From contig CAWUXE010000020.1 in the NCBI GenBank assembly GCA_963926475.1, positions 14,294 through 78,293 of the forward strand: a stretch of DNA of 64,000 nt. Reading direction: 5' to 3'. How positions within the stretch are numbered: position 1 is the first letter of the stretch; every line of letters begins with the position of its first letter. The stretch is from UBA2040 sp002384725. GTDB taxonomy: Bacteria; Bacteroidota; Bacteroidia; Flavobacteriales_D; Crocinitomicaceae. A program made the translations under genes and the position numbers. This document shows positions 24,833 to 33,686 of this stretch, piece after piece. The notes beneath the pieces were generated by a model, which worked only from the letters and a program-made list of their open reading frames with translations, had not been told where the DNA came from and ran no database searches.

Positions 24833-26866
24833 CTAAAATTCATAAACGAACGCTCCTTTTTTCAATTGGATAACAGGATCACGCGTATCATTCAACCAAG
24901 GCATGAATACGTTAATATCTGGAGTAGTTTCCATGTTTTTGGTGGACAGGAACTTCGTCAATTGAATGTGTTTTCCATTTAGGTTTACGTTATAATGATT
25001 CGTTTCAAACCGACATTTGAAATGCAAATTTTTCGCTTTTAAAATCGTTTCTTTATCATTGTCCAGTTTGATATATTCGATTTCACTTTCTTTGGTTTTT
25101 TCATAGGTTTCAGCTAAATAGATTGACTTCCCAATGAAATCGTCGTTCTCGTAGAAACAATATATTTTATCCCCGTATTTCAATGCCATCGTGAGATAGG
25201 TCGAATTAAAAATCACAAATTCATCTTTCGATTTCACTTTCATTCGCTGGAAAACGAGCAGCCCACAGACTGCGATCAATACTATTCCAGTTGCTTCGAA
25301 TCGCCACTTTTTCTTCGCTGCAAAAAGATAAACTAGGAATCCCATTCCGCCATAAAGCAAGAGCACTTCCCAGACCGGAAAAACAAAACCTTTTGCAACG
25401 GATGCAGGCAAATGATCTATCCATTGAACAAAATAGAACATGCCCAAAACCAAGAAGGACAGCACGCCTGCCATTCCAAAAGAAACAATGGGAATTTTGT
25501 GCAATACGATAAACAAGACACCAACAACCAAAATGATATTCGTGAACACCATCAATCCAATGTTGGACAGTAGAAAATAATTCGGAAATTGATGAAAACA
25601 ATAGAGAACTAAAGGAAAAGTAAAGAGTTGTGCCGCCAGTGCTACACTCGTTCCTTCCCAAATCCAACGAAGTATTTTTGATTTAAAATAAAGTGCCTTT
25701 TTGATAGAGGGATAAACAACGAAAATTCCCAGCATGGCCAAATAAGACAATTGAAAGCCTAAATCAAAAACCAATACTGGATCGCAAATAACAAGTACAA
25801 AAGCAGAAGCGGCAAGTACATTAATCGGATTGTAATCTCGTCCTGAAATCTTAGCCAAGGTCAACATAGAAAACATGACAACAGCTCGAAAAACAGAAGG
25901 GGAAAATCCAGTTATCAAGGCGTAAAACCAAATGATTAGAAGCGCCAAAACTGTAGCTCTATATTTCGAAATCCATTTGGGGAACCGTGAAAAGAAAAAG
26001 ATGAGCATGGTCAAAATCAAACCCACATGAAGCCCAGAAACTGCAAGTACGTGCATTGCTCCTGCATTTCCGAAAGAACGCAGAGCCTCGGCATCCAGAT
26101 GGTCACGATCGCCAAGTATAATTGCTTTTGCAACTCCAACTGCCTCAGGTTTAAGTTTGGTTTCAAACAATGCACTGAGAGATCGGTCCAAGTTCACAAA
26201 CCACTTCTCCAAAAAATTCAAATGATTTGCCTTCGTCATATAACCACTCGGATACAAAAAGGACATTTGAGTAATCCCTTTCGTTTTCCAGAATGTTTCG
26301 CTATCAAATTCACCTGGATTATTGTTGTTTTCAATAGGGAAAATATGTGCAGTGCAATACAACTGATCACCAATTTCCACATCTTCAATTTCATTTCGAA
26401 CGAAGAAGAGGACATTTTCATTCATCGGTTTAATTGATCCGAAATGTTCCACTCCATTAACCCTTAAAATTGCCTTGTTCCATGTTTTAGTTGAACTCGA
26501 AATACTTAAAACTTCTGCACGATATATATCTCCTTGACTATAATCCATTTCTAAAGAATAGTCATAAATATCTTCTGTGGATTTATCCATTAACTGTATG
26601 CCAACACAAAAGAACATGGCAGCAATTATGTATAGTATCATCTTAGGATGTTTTAAACGATTTGTCACAAAAAACAATACCAATAAAGTCAGAATAATCA
26701 CGGCAAAGGCCATTGCTGTATAATGCAGATACCCGTATCCAACAACACCCAGAATCAATCCGGAGCTTATCCACACAAAAATATATGTCAGTAGGTTTTT
26801 GATGCGCTTAGTTTTCAATAATAATTCTTCATTAAAAATACTGAAAAAACAGACATCGAATACCAC
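24833..26866 (-). CDS. comEC: ComEC/Rec2 family competence protein
   Basis: A 677-residue polytopic membrane protein that should form the inner-membrane channel for DNA uptake. Two N-terminal helices lead into the DUF4131/OB-like periplasmic part (YRAEVLSISSS..., LYCTAHIFPIENNNNPGEFD), followed by the competence domain with LRSFGNAGAMHVLAVSGLHVGLILTM and FSPSVFRAVVMFSMLTLAKI. The C-terminal metallo-beta-lactamase domain of Bacillus ComEC is absent, as is usual in Bacteroidota. The start is uncertain: GTG at 26866, or TTG about 16 codons later. It is divergent from thrS. Confidence 0.88.
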   Translation of the reverse strand: MVFDVCFFSIFNEELLLKTKRIKNLLTYIFVWISSGLILGVVGYGYLHYTAMAFAVIILTLLVLFFVTNRLKHPKMILYIIAAMFFCVGIQLMDKSTEDIYDYSLEMDYSQGDIYRAEVLSISSSTKTWNKAILRVNGVEHFGSIKPMNENVLFFVRNEIEDVEIGDQLYCTAHIFPIENNNNPGEFDSETFWKTKGITQMSFLYPSGYMTKANHLNFLEKWFVNLDRSLSALFETKLKPEAVGVAKAIILGDRDHLDAEALRSFGNAGAMHVLAVSGLHVGLILTMLIFFFSRFPKWISKYRATVLALLIIWFYALITGFSPSVFRAVVMFSMLTLAKISGRDYNPINVLAASAFVLVICDPVLVFDLGFQLSYLAMLGIFVVYPSIKKALYFKSKILRWIWEGTSVALAAQLFTFPLVLYCFHQFPNYFLLSNIGLMVFTNIILVVGVLFIVLHKIPIVSFGMAGVLSFLVLGMFYFVQWIDHLPASVAKGFVFPVWEVLLLYGGMGFLVYLFAAKKKWRFEATGIVLIAVCGLLVFQRMKVKSKDEFVIFNSTYLTMALKYGDKIYCFYENDDFIGKSIYLAETYEKTKESEIEYIKLDNDKETILKAKNLHFKCRFETNHYNVNLNGKHIQLTKFLSTKNMETTPDINVFMPWLNDTRDPVIQLKKGAFVYEF

Positions 26867-26911
26867 ACCTAATTTTCAGCTAAAACTGTCTTGTAATTCC
26901 CTTAAAAACTG

Positions 26912-26919
26912 TACTTTTG
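26912..26919 (+). promoter_or_regulatory. Promoter -7 box for thrS-infC-rpmI-rplT
   Basis: Perfect TACTTTTG, 19 nt before the thrS ATG. Confidence 0.55.
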
Positions 26920-26938
26920 CCAAAAGTTCGTACACGAA

Positions 26939-28882
26939 ATGATAAAGATTATTCTTCCAGATGGCACAGTTCGCGAATATCCGAAAGGAAGTTCTGCAAT
27001 GGACGTTGCACTAAGTATTTCAGAAGGTTTGGCTAGAAATGTATTGGCTGCCAAAGTCAACAATGTCGTTCAGGATGCAGATATGCCGATTGAAATTGAC
27101 TCGACCTTGAGCCTACTGACCTGGAATGATGATGAAGGAAAATCGACGATGTGGCACTCGTCTGCCCATTTGATGGCTGAAGCGATTGAGTCGCTTTTTC
27201 CGGGCGTGAAATTGGCGATTGGACCACCCGTTAAGAAAGGTTTTTACTACGATGTCGATTTCATGGATCAGTCCATTTCGGAGAATGATTTACCGAAAAT
27301 CGAACAAAAAATGAAGGAATTGGCAAAGCAGAAATTAACTTTTGAAAGAAAGTTGGTATCAAAAGCAGATGCCATTAAATATTTTACGGAGAAACAAGAT
27401 CCATACAAGTTGGAATTGATTGATGGTTTAGAAGACGGAGAAATCACTTTCTACACCCAAGGAAATTTCACTGATTTGTGCCGTGGGCCGCATATTCCCA
27501 ACACTGGCGTAATCAAAGCTGTTAAGTTGACGGCAATTGCTGGTGCATACTGGCGTGGAGACGAAAAGAATAAACAATTGACCCGTATTTATGGAATCAC
27601 ATTCCCGAAAGCGAGTGAGTTGACGGAATATTTGGAGCTGGTTGAAGAAGCAAAAAAACGTGACCATAGAAAACTAGGGAAAGAATTGGATTTGTTCCAT
27701 TTCTCACAAAGAGTTGGTCAAGGTTTGCCTTTGTGGATGCCGAAAGGTGCCGCTTTGCGTGAGCGTTTGGAAAACTTCTTGAAAAAAGCACAGAAAAAAG
27801 GAGGTTACGATCAAGTAATCACACCACATATTGGAAGCAAAGAATTGTACGTGACTTCAGGTCATTATGCGAAATACGGAGCAGACAGTTTTCAGCCGAT
27901 AAACACGCCTGACGAAGGCGAAGAGTTTTTGTTGAAACCTATGAATTGCCCACATCACTGTGAAATCTATAAGGCTCGTCCACGTTCATACAAAGATTTG
28001 CCTATCCGTTTTGCAGAATTTGGTACTGTTTATCGTTACGAGCAAAGTGGAGAACTACACGGTTTAACAAGAGTTCGTGGATTTACACAAGATGATGCGC
28101 ATATTTTCTGCACTCAAGATCAAGTAAAAGACGAATTCAAGAAAGTAATTGATTTGGTGCTTTACATTTTCAAAACATTAAAGTTTGAGAAATTCAAGGC
28201 TCAAATTTCTTTGCGCGACAAAGAAGATGGAGAAAAATACATTGGTTCGGACGAAAACTGGGAAAAAGCAGAGAACGCGATTATTGAAGCATCTGCCGAA
28301 AAAGGTTTAGAAACTGTAATCGAATATGGCGAAGCAGCATTTTACGGTCCGAAGCTAGATTTCATGGTAGAAGACGCCTTGGGAAGAAACTGGCAATTGG
28401 GAACAATTCAGGTCGATTACAATCTTCCGGAACGCTTCGAATTGGAGTATGCAGGATCGGATAATGCGAAACATCGTCCGGTTATGATTCACCGTGCGCC
28501 TTTCGGTTCGATGGAAAGATTTGTTGCTGTGTTGTTAGAGCACTGTGCTGGTGACTTTCCGCTTTGGTTGGCAACCGACCAATTTGCCATTTTGCCTATC
28601 TCTGAAAAATACAACGAGTACGCAGAAAAAGTTTTAGAATTGCTAAAAAATTACGATATTCGCGGCTTCGTTGACGACCGAAATGAAAAAATAGGTAAGA
28701 AAATTAGGGAGTCAGAGTTGAACAAAATTCCGTTCATGCTTGTAGTTGGAGAGAAAGAAGCTGATAATAAAGAGGTTGCAGTTCGCCAAAGACTAGAAGG
28801 AGATCAAGGATCAATGTCCATTAAAGCATTTGCTGATTTGGTATTGGAAACGATTGAAGTTGAATTAACAACGAATGCTTAA
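26939..28882 (+). CDS. thrS: threonyl-tRNA synthetase
   Basis: A 647-residue class II synthetase that charges tRNA-Thr. An N-terminal TGS domain (IKIILPDGTVREYPKGSSAMDVALSIS) is followed by the second additional (editing) domain with HSSAHLMAEAIESLFPG and GPHIPNTGVIKAVKL, the class II core (MNCPHHCEIY, RFAEFGTVYRYEQSGELHGLTRVRGFTQDDAHIFC; HRAPFGSMERF) and the anticodon-binding domain (DDRNEKIGKKIRESELNKIPFMLVVGEKE). Length is normal. It starts the thrS-infC-rpmI-rplT cluster, an ancient gene order. Confidence 0.98.
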   Translation: MIKIILPDGTVREYPKGSSAMDVALSISEGLARNVLAAKVNNVVQDADMPIEIDSTLSLLTWNDDEGKSTMWHSSAHLMAEAIESLFPGVKLAIGPPVKKGFYYDVDFMDQSISENDLPKIEQKMKELAKQKLTFERKLVSKADAIKYFTEKQDPYKLELIDGLEDGEITFYTQGNFTDLCRGPHIPNTGVIKAVKLTAIAGAYWRGDEKNKQLTRIYGITFPKASELTEYLELVEEAKKRDHRKLGKELDLFHFSQRVGQGLPLWMPKGAALRERLENFLKKAQKKGGYDQVITPHIGSKELYVTSGHYAKYGADSFQPINTPDEGEEFLLKPMNCPHHCEIYKARPRSYKDLPIRFAEFGTVYRYEQSGELHGLTRVRGFTQDDAHIFCTQDQVKDEFKKVIDLVLYIFKTLKFEKFKAQISLRDKEDGEKYIGSDENWEKAENAIIEASAEKGLETVIEYGEAAFYGPKLDFMVEDALGRNWQLGTIQVDYNLPERFELEYAGSDNAKHRPVMIHRAPFGSMERFVAVLLEHCAGDFPLWLATDQFAILPISEKYNEYAEKVLELLKNYDIRGFVDDRNEKIGKKIRESELNKIPFMLVVGEKEADNKEVAVRQRLEGDQGSMSIKAFADLVLETIEVELTTNA

Positions 28883-28890
28883 GTATTTTA

Positions 28891-29439
28891 ATGAGAAGAC
28901 CGCAAAGAAAACCTTTTAGAAGACAGGAAGAAGAATTACACAAAATCAACGGGCGAATTAACTCTCCCGAAGTGCGCGTTGTATTCGAAGGCGAAGAGCC
29001 GAGAGTAATGAAAACATCTGATGCATTGGCATTGGCTGATGAGCAAGACTTGGATTTAGTGGAAATTTCACCAAAAGCGAATCCTCCCGTGGCGAAGATC
29101 ATGGATTATAAAAAGTTTTTGTACAACCAGAAGCGCAAGCAGAAAGAGTTGAAGGCGAAACAAAGTAAGATTGTACTAAAGGAAATTCGTTTTGGTCCGA
29201 ATACAGACGACCATGATTTCAATTTCAAACTAGCTCACGCTAGAAAGTTTTTGGAAGAAGGAAATAAATTGAAAGCTTTCGTTTTCTTCCGCGGAAGAAC
29301 GATTGTTTTTAAAGATCGTGGTGAGATTTTGCTTTTGCGTTTCGCACAGGAGTTGGCTGACTTAGGTGCAGTTGAACAAATGCCGAAATTGGAAGGAAAG
29401 CGAATGATTATTATGATCAACCCGAAAAAGAATAAATAA
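28891..29439 (+). CDS. infC: translation initiation factor IF-3
   Basis: A 182-residue IF-3, which binds the 30S subunit and enforces start-codon fidelity. The N-domain (INGRINSPEVRVVFEGEEPRVM...LALADEQDLDLVEISPKANPPVAKIMDYKKFLYN) and C-domain (KEIRFGPNTDDHDFNFKLAHARKFLEEGNKLK, FRGR) are both complete. It uses an ATG start, 8 bp after thrS, rather than the AUU start known from E. coli, so the classical self-regulation through an atypical start codon is not suggested here. Confidence 0.97.
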   Translation: MRRPQRKPFRRQEEELHKINGRINSPEVRVVFEGEEPRVMKTSDALALADEQDLDLVEISPKANPPVAKIMDYKKFLYNQKRKQKELKAKQSKIVLKEIRFGPNTDDHDFNFKLAHARKFLEEGNKLKAFVFFRGRTIVFKDRGEILLLRFAQELADLGAVEQMPKLEGKRMIIMINPKKNK

Positions 29440-29447
29440 TAATGAAA

Positions 29448-29501
29448 AATTAACAATGAATGGACTACTAATTATTCATTGATTATTTTTAATTGTTAAT
29501 T
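29448..29501 (+). other. Mutually exclusive hairpins in the infC-rpmI spacer
   Basis: Stem A pairs CAATGAAT (29454-29461) with ATTCATTG (29474-29481). Stem B pairs AATTAACAAT (29448-29457) with ATTGTTAATT (29492-29501). Both use 29454-29457, so only one can form fully. Ribosomal L20 is known to repress its own operon through leader RNA in other phyla; whether this AT-rich spacer does so is inference. Confidence 0.4.
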
Positions 29502-29542
29502 GTAAAGAATATAGTGCTCAACTTTAATTAAAGAAAGAGAAA

Positions 29543-29740
29543 ATGCCAAAAATGAAGACAAAATCCAGTGCTAAGAAGAGATTCAAAGTAACTGGTTCAG
29601 GAAAGATTAAGAGAAAGCATGCTTTCAAAAGTCACATCTTGACGAAGAAAACAAAAAAGCAGAAAAGAAATTTGACTCAATCTGGTTTGGTTCACAAATC
29701 TGACGAAGCAAATATCAAGCAGCAATTATGTATGAAATAA
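29543..29740 (+). CDS. rpmI: 50S ribosomal protein L35
   Basis: A 65-residue basic protein: MPKMKTKSSAKKRFKVTGSGKIKRK and SHILTKKTKKQKRNL are the L35 signature. It is in the standard infC-rpmI-rplT order, 103 bp after infC and 100 bp before rplT. Confidence 0.97.
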   Translation: MPKMKTKSSAKKRFKVTGSGKIKRKHAFKSHILTKKTKKQKRNLTQSGLVHKSDEANIKQQLCMK

Positions 29741-29840
29741 TTCGATAGAGTCGAGTTATTAAATTAGGAACGTTAACCAAGTATAAAGTACAAAGTCAGC
29801 TGGAATAGTGCTGCACTTCTTACTAAAAAAACACAAAATT

Positions 29841-30188
29841 ATGCCAAGATCGGTAAATCACGTTGCTTCAAGAGCCAAGAGAAAAGGTATCATGAAGATG
29901 GCCAAAGGATACTTTGGTCGAAGAAAAAATGTCTGGACAGTTGCAAAAAATGCAGTTGAGAAAGGTATGTTGTACGCTTACGAAGGACGTAAGCAAAAGA
30001 AAAGAAACTTCCGTTCATTGTGGATTATGCGTATTAACGCTGGTGCACGTTTGCACGGAATGAGCTATTCTCAGTTCATGGGAGCTGTAAACAAAAGCGG
30101 TATTGAATTAAACAGAAAAGTTTTAGCTGATTTAGCTATGAACAATCCTGAAGCGTTCAAAGCTGTTGTTGATGCTGTTAAGAAATAA
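29841..30188 (+). CDS. rplT: 50S ribosomal protein L20
   Basis: A 115-residue protein that binds 23S rRNA and is needed early in 50S assembly. It opens MPRSVNHVASRAKRKGIMKMAKGYFGRRKN and has RNFRSLWIMRINAGAR and YSQFMGAVNKSGIELNRKVLADLA, all typical. I chose ATG 29841, the family start; an upstream in-frame start at 29808 adds an unrelated stretch. A strong terminator follows. Confidence 0.97.
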   Translation: MPRSVNHVASRAKRKGIMKMAKGYFGRRKNVWTVAKNAVEKGMLYAYEGRKQKKRNFRSLWIMRINAGARLHGMSYSQFMGAVNKSGIELNRKVLADLAMNNPEAFKAVVDAVKK

Positions 30189-30210
30189 ATCAAAGTAGGC
30201 ACTATAGTGG

Positions 30211-30241
30211 AACTCTCGGTCGCAAGATCGGGAGTTTTTTT
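30211..30241 (+). terminator. Rho-independent terminator of the rplT operon
   Basis: AACTCTCGGTC pairs with GATCGGGAGTT (11 pairs, two G-U) around a GCAA tetraloop, followed by seven T. The clearest terminator in the window. Confidence 0.92.
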
Positions 30242-30274
30242 GTGTTGATTTTTTCTCTTTGTCAACGTCAATGG

Positions 30275-31186
30275 TCAAAGTTTAACAACATCCCCTTCAA
30301 CGGCCTCAAAACTTTCTGGAAAAATGGCTCTAGCCTCTAACAAATGTTGATTTGCATTATCGTACCGAGCGCTAAGATGCCCAAAGTATAATCTCCCTAC
30401 TTCAGCTTCCTTAGCTACAGTTGCAGCTTCTGTTGCAGTACTGTGTTTGGTTTGTACGGAACGTTCCTTGTCCTTTTTGGTAAAAGTCGCTTCGTGGTAC
30501 AAAACGTCCACGCCTTTTATCCATTTAATCGTGTTTTTAGAATACGCCGTGTCCGAACAAAAAGCATAAGAAGAGGATGGTATTGGTTTTCGCGTATATT
30601 TCTTGAAAGAGTGCCTCTCCCCTTTTTCATCCACCACATCTTTCCCTCGTTTTAAATCTGGGATTTGTTGGATACTCAGTCCGCTAGTTTTAAATTTTTC
30701 GGCCAAAAGGGAACGTTCTTTTTCCTTTTCTCGGAAGACAAAACCGTGGGTTGGAATTTTATGTTTTAGCTTGAAAGTCGAAACTTTAATCACATTGTCT
30801 TCATAAACGACTCCTTCAAAATCATCTGCAATGTGCTGAAAAATCAAATCATAGGCCAATCGAGCACCAGCTATTTCTAATTGAAGTCGAACAATTTTCT
30901 CCAATAATTCAGGTCCGTATATGGCAATCGGTTTTTTTCTTCCCAATAAATGCATGGAACTAAGTAGTCCAACCAAACCGAAATAATGATCGCCATGGAG
31001 ATGAGAGATGAAAATAGCGTCCAGTTTTTGGATTTTCACTTTCCGAATCCGCAATTGAATCTGCGTAGCTTCGCCACAATCCATTAAAAAATGACGATTC
31101 TGGCAAAAAATATATTGAGAAGTTGGGTGTTGTCGTGCCGTTGGCAATGCACTGCCAGTTCCTAAAAACTGAACATAGAAACTCAC
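30275..31186 (-). CDS. rnz: ribonuclease Z (metallo-beta-lactamase fold tRNA 3' nuclease)
   Basis: A 303-residue endonuclease that trims tRNA 3' ends. The family opening FYVQFLGTGSALPTARQHPTSQ, the zinc motif SHLHGDHYFGLVGLLSS, FCSDTAYS and HEATF, and the final GHLSARY are all present. Length fits short-form RNase Z. Its start overlaps the stop of the STAS gene by 4 bp, so the two are translationally coupled; functional meaning is unknown. Confidence 0.95.
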   Translation of the reverse strand: MSFYVQFLGTGSALPTARQHPTSQYIFCQNRHFLMDCGEATQIQLRIRKVKIQKLDAIFISHLHGDHYFGLVGLLSSMHLLGRKKPIAIYGPELLEKIVRLQLEIAGARLAYDLIFQHIADDFEGVVYEDNVIKVSTFKLKHKIPTHGFVFREKEKERSLLAEKFKTSGLSIQQIPDLKRGKDVVDEKGERHSFKKYTRKPIPSSSYAFCSDTAYSKNTIKWIKGVDVLYHEATFTKKDKERSVQTKHSTATEAATVAKEAEVGRLYFGHLSARYDNANQHLLEARAIFPESFEAVEGDVVKL

Positions 31187-31524
31187 GCTTTAATAGTAGA
31201 AATTGCCGCTGTATGATTTTCTTCGAACAACAATACTTTATCCAATTGGGCAATTTTGATCATTTTCATGACATTGTTCTGAAGTCCGCATAGAATAAAC
31301 TTACCGCTCGTATCTTTGCACAGACGATTACCCATAAGCAAGGCACTTAATCCAGAAGAATCGCAATATTTCGTTTCAGACAAATCAACGATGATGTTGT
31401 TGATGCCTTTATTGTTCAACAAAACCAACTCTGCTTTGAGTTCTGAAGCATTTTGTGCATTCAATCGATCTACGTTTGAAATTAATGTTGCACCGTATTG
31501 CTCTACTTTGGTTTCGAAATTCAT
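31183..31524 (-). CDS. STAS-domain protein (anti-sigma factor antagonist-like)
   Basis: A 113-residue single STAS domain from ATG 31524 (MNFETKVEQYGATLISNVDRLNAQNASELKAEL); a longer frame from 31626 overlaps pyrB and is rejected. The phospho-acceptor region reads DLSETKYCDSSGLSALLMG, with the Ser at the regulatory position kept. STAS proteins of this type act in partner-switching modules with HATPase kinases and PP2C phosphatases, none of which is nearby. It has its own TATTTTTG box at 31549 in the 40-bp gap after pyrB. Confidence 0.88.
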   Translation of the reverse strand: MNFETKVEQYGATLISNVDRLNAQNASELKAELVLLNNKGINNIIVDLSETKYCDSSGLSALLMGNRLCKDTSGKFILCGLQNNVMKMIKIAQLDKVLLFEENHTAAISTIKA

Positions 31525-31548
31525 TCTGTGTGATCGTTTAGTTTTAAT

Positions 31549-31556
31549 CAAAAATA
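31549..31556 (-). promoter_or_regulatory. Promoter -7 box for STAS-rnz
   Basis: Perfect TATTTTTG on the minus strand, 24 nt before the ATG at 31524 and just after pyrB. Confidence 0.5.
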
Positions 31557-31564
31557 ACAAAAAT

Positions 31565-32497
31565 TTATTGTCGCTCGATTTTCCCAGCCAATAAATAAAT
31601 GACAGCCATTCGAATTGCCACTCCATTTTCCACTTGTTGGAGAATAACAGCTTGCTTCGAATCCGCTACATCGCTCGTTATCTCTACGCCTCGATTAATT
31701 GGGCCAGGATGCATCACAACAATTTCTTTGGACAAAGAATCTAAAATTTCTTTGTTCAATCCAAACAACATGGAATACTCTCGTAGCGAAGGAAAATACT
31801 TGATATCTTGTCGTTCCAATTGAATCCGCAGCATATTCGCCACATCACACCATTCTAGGGCATGCCGAAGGTTATAAGAGACTTTTACGCCCAACTTATC
31901 AATGTGCTTCGGGATGAGTGTTGTTGGACCACAAACCATCACGTCGGCGCCTAATTTCTGAAGACAAAGAATATTTGACAGTGCCACTCTCGAGTGAAGA
32001 ATATCTCCAACGATAACGACTTTTTTTCCTTCTAAGGTTCCTAATTTCTCGCGTATAGTAAATGCGTCCAATAATGCCTGCGTCGGATGTTCATGCGTTC
32101 CGTCTCCTGCATTGACCACTTTCGCATCAATTCTATCGGATAAAAATTTCGCTGCACCTGGGTTAGGGTGTCGCATGACCACCATGTCCACTTTCATGGA
32201 CAAGATGTTATTTACAGTATCAACCAAAGTTTCACCTTTAGACACAGAACTACTCGATGCACTGAAATTGACTACATCTGCAGACAATCTTTTCTCAGCT
32301 AATTCAAATGAGAGTCTTGTGCGCGTTGAGTTTTCAAAAAACAGATTAGCAATGGTAACATCTCGAAGTGAAGGAACTTTTTTTATTGGACGGTTGATGA
32401 CGTCTTTAAACTGCTCAGCAGTTTTGAAAATCAATTCGATATCTGCTTTTGTTAAGTCCCGAATACCAATCAAATGTTCTACACTTAAATTATCCAT
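31565..32497 (-). CDS. pyrB: aspartate carbamoyltransferase catalytic subunit
   Basis: A 310-residue enzyme that joins carbamoyl phosphate and aspartate, the committed step of pyrimidine synthesis. The carbamoyl-phosphate loop NLFFENSTRTRLSFELAEKRL, NAGDGTHEHPTQALLDAFTI and MHPGPINRGVEI are diagnostic. It overlaps pyrR by 8 bp, the gene pair being standard for PyrR-controlled pyrimidine operons. No pyrI regulatory chain gene is adjacent. Confidence 0.97.
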   Translation of the reverse strand: MDNLSVEHLIGIRDLTKADIELIFKTAEQFKDVINRPIKKVPSLRDVTIANLFFENSTRTRLSFELAEKRLSADVVNFSASSSSVSKGETLVDTVNNILSMKVDMVVMRHPNPGAAKFLSDRIDAKVVNAGDGTHEHPTQALLDAFTIREKLGTLEGKKVVIVGDILHSRVALSNILCLQKLGADVMVCGPTTLIPKHIDKLGVKVSYNLRHALEWCDVANMLRIQLERQDIKYFPSLREYSMLFGLNKEILDSLSKEIVVMHPGPINRGVEITSDVADSKQAVILQQVENGVAIRMAVIYLLAGKIERQ

Positions 32498-33038
32498 TGT
32501 CTTCCTGATTAAATAAGAGTACTCTATCTATTCCTTCTGTTTCTTCCCATTCGACAGACACGCGTTCTGAGACCATAGTATCCACCGTTTTACCTACATA
32601 ATCAGCTTGAATCGGCAGGTGTCGTTTGAATCTGCGGTCTATCATTGTCAATAATTCCACTTGTTGGGGACGTCCGAATGCCAAAAGCGCTTCCATTCCC
32701 GAACGAATTGTTCTACCGGTAAAAAGCACATCATCTACGAGAACAATTTTCTTATTTTCAATTGAAAAGTCGATGTTCGTTGTACTTGGAATGATGGGTT
32801 TTTCTCTTCTCCTAAAATCGTCGCGATAAAAAGTAATGTCTAGATTACCACATTTCACTTCTTTACCGAGAATTTCTTCGAGACGAGCTTTTAATCGGGT
32901 TACGACGTTGATGCCGCGGGGCTGCAATCCGATGAGAATGGATTCTGAAAAATCGCCGTGGTTTTCAATCAATTGATGGCAAAGTCTGCTGATTGTCAAC
33001 TCGACCTGCTTTGCATTGAGGATAACTTGATTTTCCAT
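32490..33038 (-). CDS. pyrR: bifunctional pyr operon regulator / uracil phosphoribosyltransferase
   Basis: A 182-residue PRTase-fold protein. The PRPP motif is IVLVDDVLFTGRTIRSGMEALLAFG; GLQPRGINVVTRL and LDITFYRDDF are PyrR-specific. In Bacillus PyrR binds pyr mRNA and causes attenuation. Here a TATATTTG box sits 6 nt from the ATG at 33038, so there is no room for a 5' leader attenuator before pyrR itself; RNA-based control, if any, would have to act inside the operon. The longer frame from TTG 33047 overlaps the promoter box. Confidence 0.93.
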   Translation of the reverse strand: MENQVILNAKQVELTISRLCHQLIENHGDFSESILIGLQPRGINVVTRLKARLEEILGKEVKCGNLDITFYRDDFRRREKPIIPSTTNIDFSIENKKIVLVDDVLFTGRTIRSGMEALLAFGRPQQVELLTMIDRRFKRHLPIQADYVGKTVDTMVSERVSVEWEETEGIDRVLLFNQEDNG

Positions 33039-33044
33039 CAGGAA

Positions 33045-33052
33045 CAAATATA
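33045..33052 (-). promoter_or_regulatory. Promoter -7 box for pyrR-pyrB
   Basis: Perfect TATATTTG on the minus strand, 6 nt before the ATG at 33038. Confidence 0.55.
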
Positions 33053-33095
33053 GATTTTATTGTTGGAATGGATTAAAAGATAGGCGGAAATTTTT

Positions 33096-33115
33096 CTCCC
33101 CCCCCCTTGGAGGAG
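33096..33115. repeat. C-run and CTCC/GGAG intergenic repeat
   Basis: A run of nine C (33098-33106) followed by TTGGAGGAG. It resembles the CCTCC-GGAGG palindromes at 57196 and 58423, in a 296-bp gap that otherwise shows nothing. The C-run is a likely hot spot for length change or sequencing error. Confidence 0.4.
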
Positions 33116-33334
33116 TGCAGCTAAATCACAAAAACACTAGAACATACATTTCACTCAAACGCTATCACAATTCACCCTTTTCTGAAAAAGCGGATATAAA
33201 AGTTCAGTACTTTAGAGATATACAAGCTTCCTTATAATAGTTTTCAGGGTTATCATTTGTTTTTGGTAAAAGTTCGGTTCTCTACAAAAAATTTTTTCAT
33301 AGTTTCGCCATAGGTATTAAAGAATCGGACTTTT

Positions 33335-33670
33335 TCACCCTCCTTTTCGAACCACTTGAAAGCCCATTTGCTTCAATAAATCCATTATTTTATCTCTGAA
33401 ATTCCCTTGAATGATAATCTCACCTGCTTTTGCAGAGCCACCCACGCCACATTTCGATTTCAAAGTTTTACCTAAATCTTTCAGTTCCTCCTCAGGACCT
33501 TTGAATCCTTCGATAAGTGTCACTTCTTTTCCGCCTCTATTTTTTCGATCGATAGAAACATACAGTTTCTGTTCGGAATTTTCGACTGAATCGAATTCTT
33601 GTTCTTGATCGTAATCCCAACCGGCATTTGGATTGGTGCTATATACGAAACCTAATTTTTTCTTTGCCAT
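33335..33670 (-). CDS. SUI1/YciH family translation factor-like protein
   Basis: A 111-residue SUI1-domain protein, the bacterial relative of eukaryotic eIF1. KCGVGGSAKAGEIIIQGNFRDKIMDLLKQMGFQVVRKGG is the family C-terminus, and RKNRGGKEVTLIEGF the first strands. YciH in E. coli can influence start-codon selection at the ribosome; the role in Bacteroidota is not established. It follows the GDPD gene by 16 bp and may be co-transcribed. Confidence 0.9.
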   Translation of the reverse strand: MAKKKLGFVYSTNPNAGWDYDQEQEFDSVENSEQKLYVSIDRKNRGGKEVTLIEGFKGPEEELKDLGKTLKSKCGVGGSAKAGEIIIQGNFRDKIMDLLKQMGFQVVRKGG

Positions 33671-33686
33671 TCCGTTTTATTACGAA

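Noticed and set aside
31525..31626. Longer N-terminus of the STAS protein
   Set aside because: It would overlap pyrB and cross a TATTTTTG promoter box; the STAS domain begins at the ATG at 31524.
33048..33334. A hidden gene or attenuator before pyrR
   Set aside because: No frame with coding character, and the promoter box is 6 nt from the pyrR ATG, leaving no leader for an attenuator.
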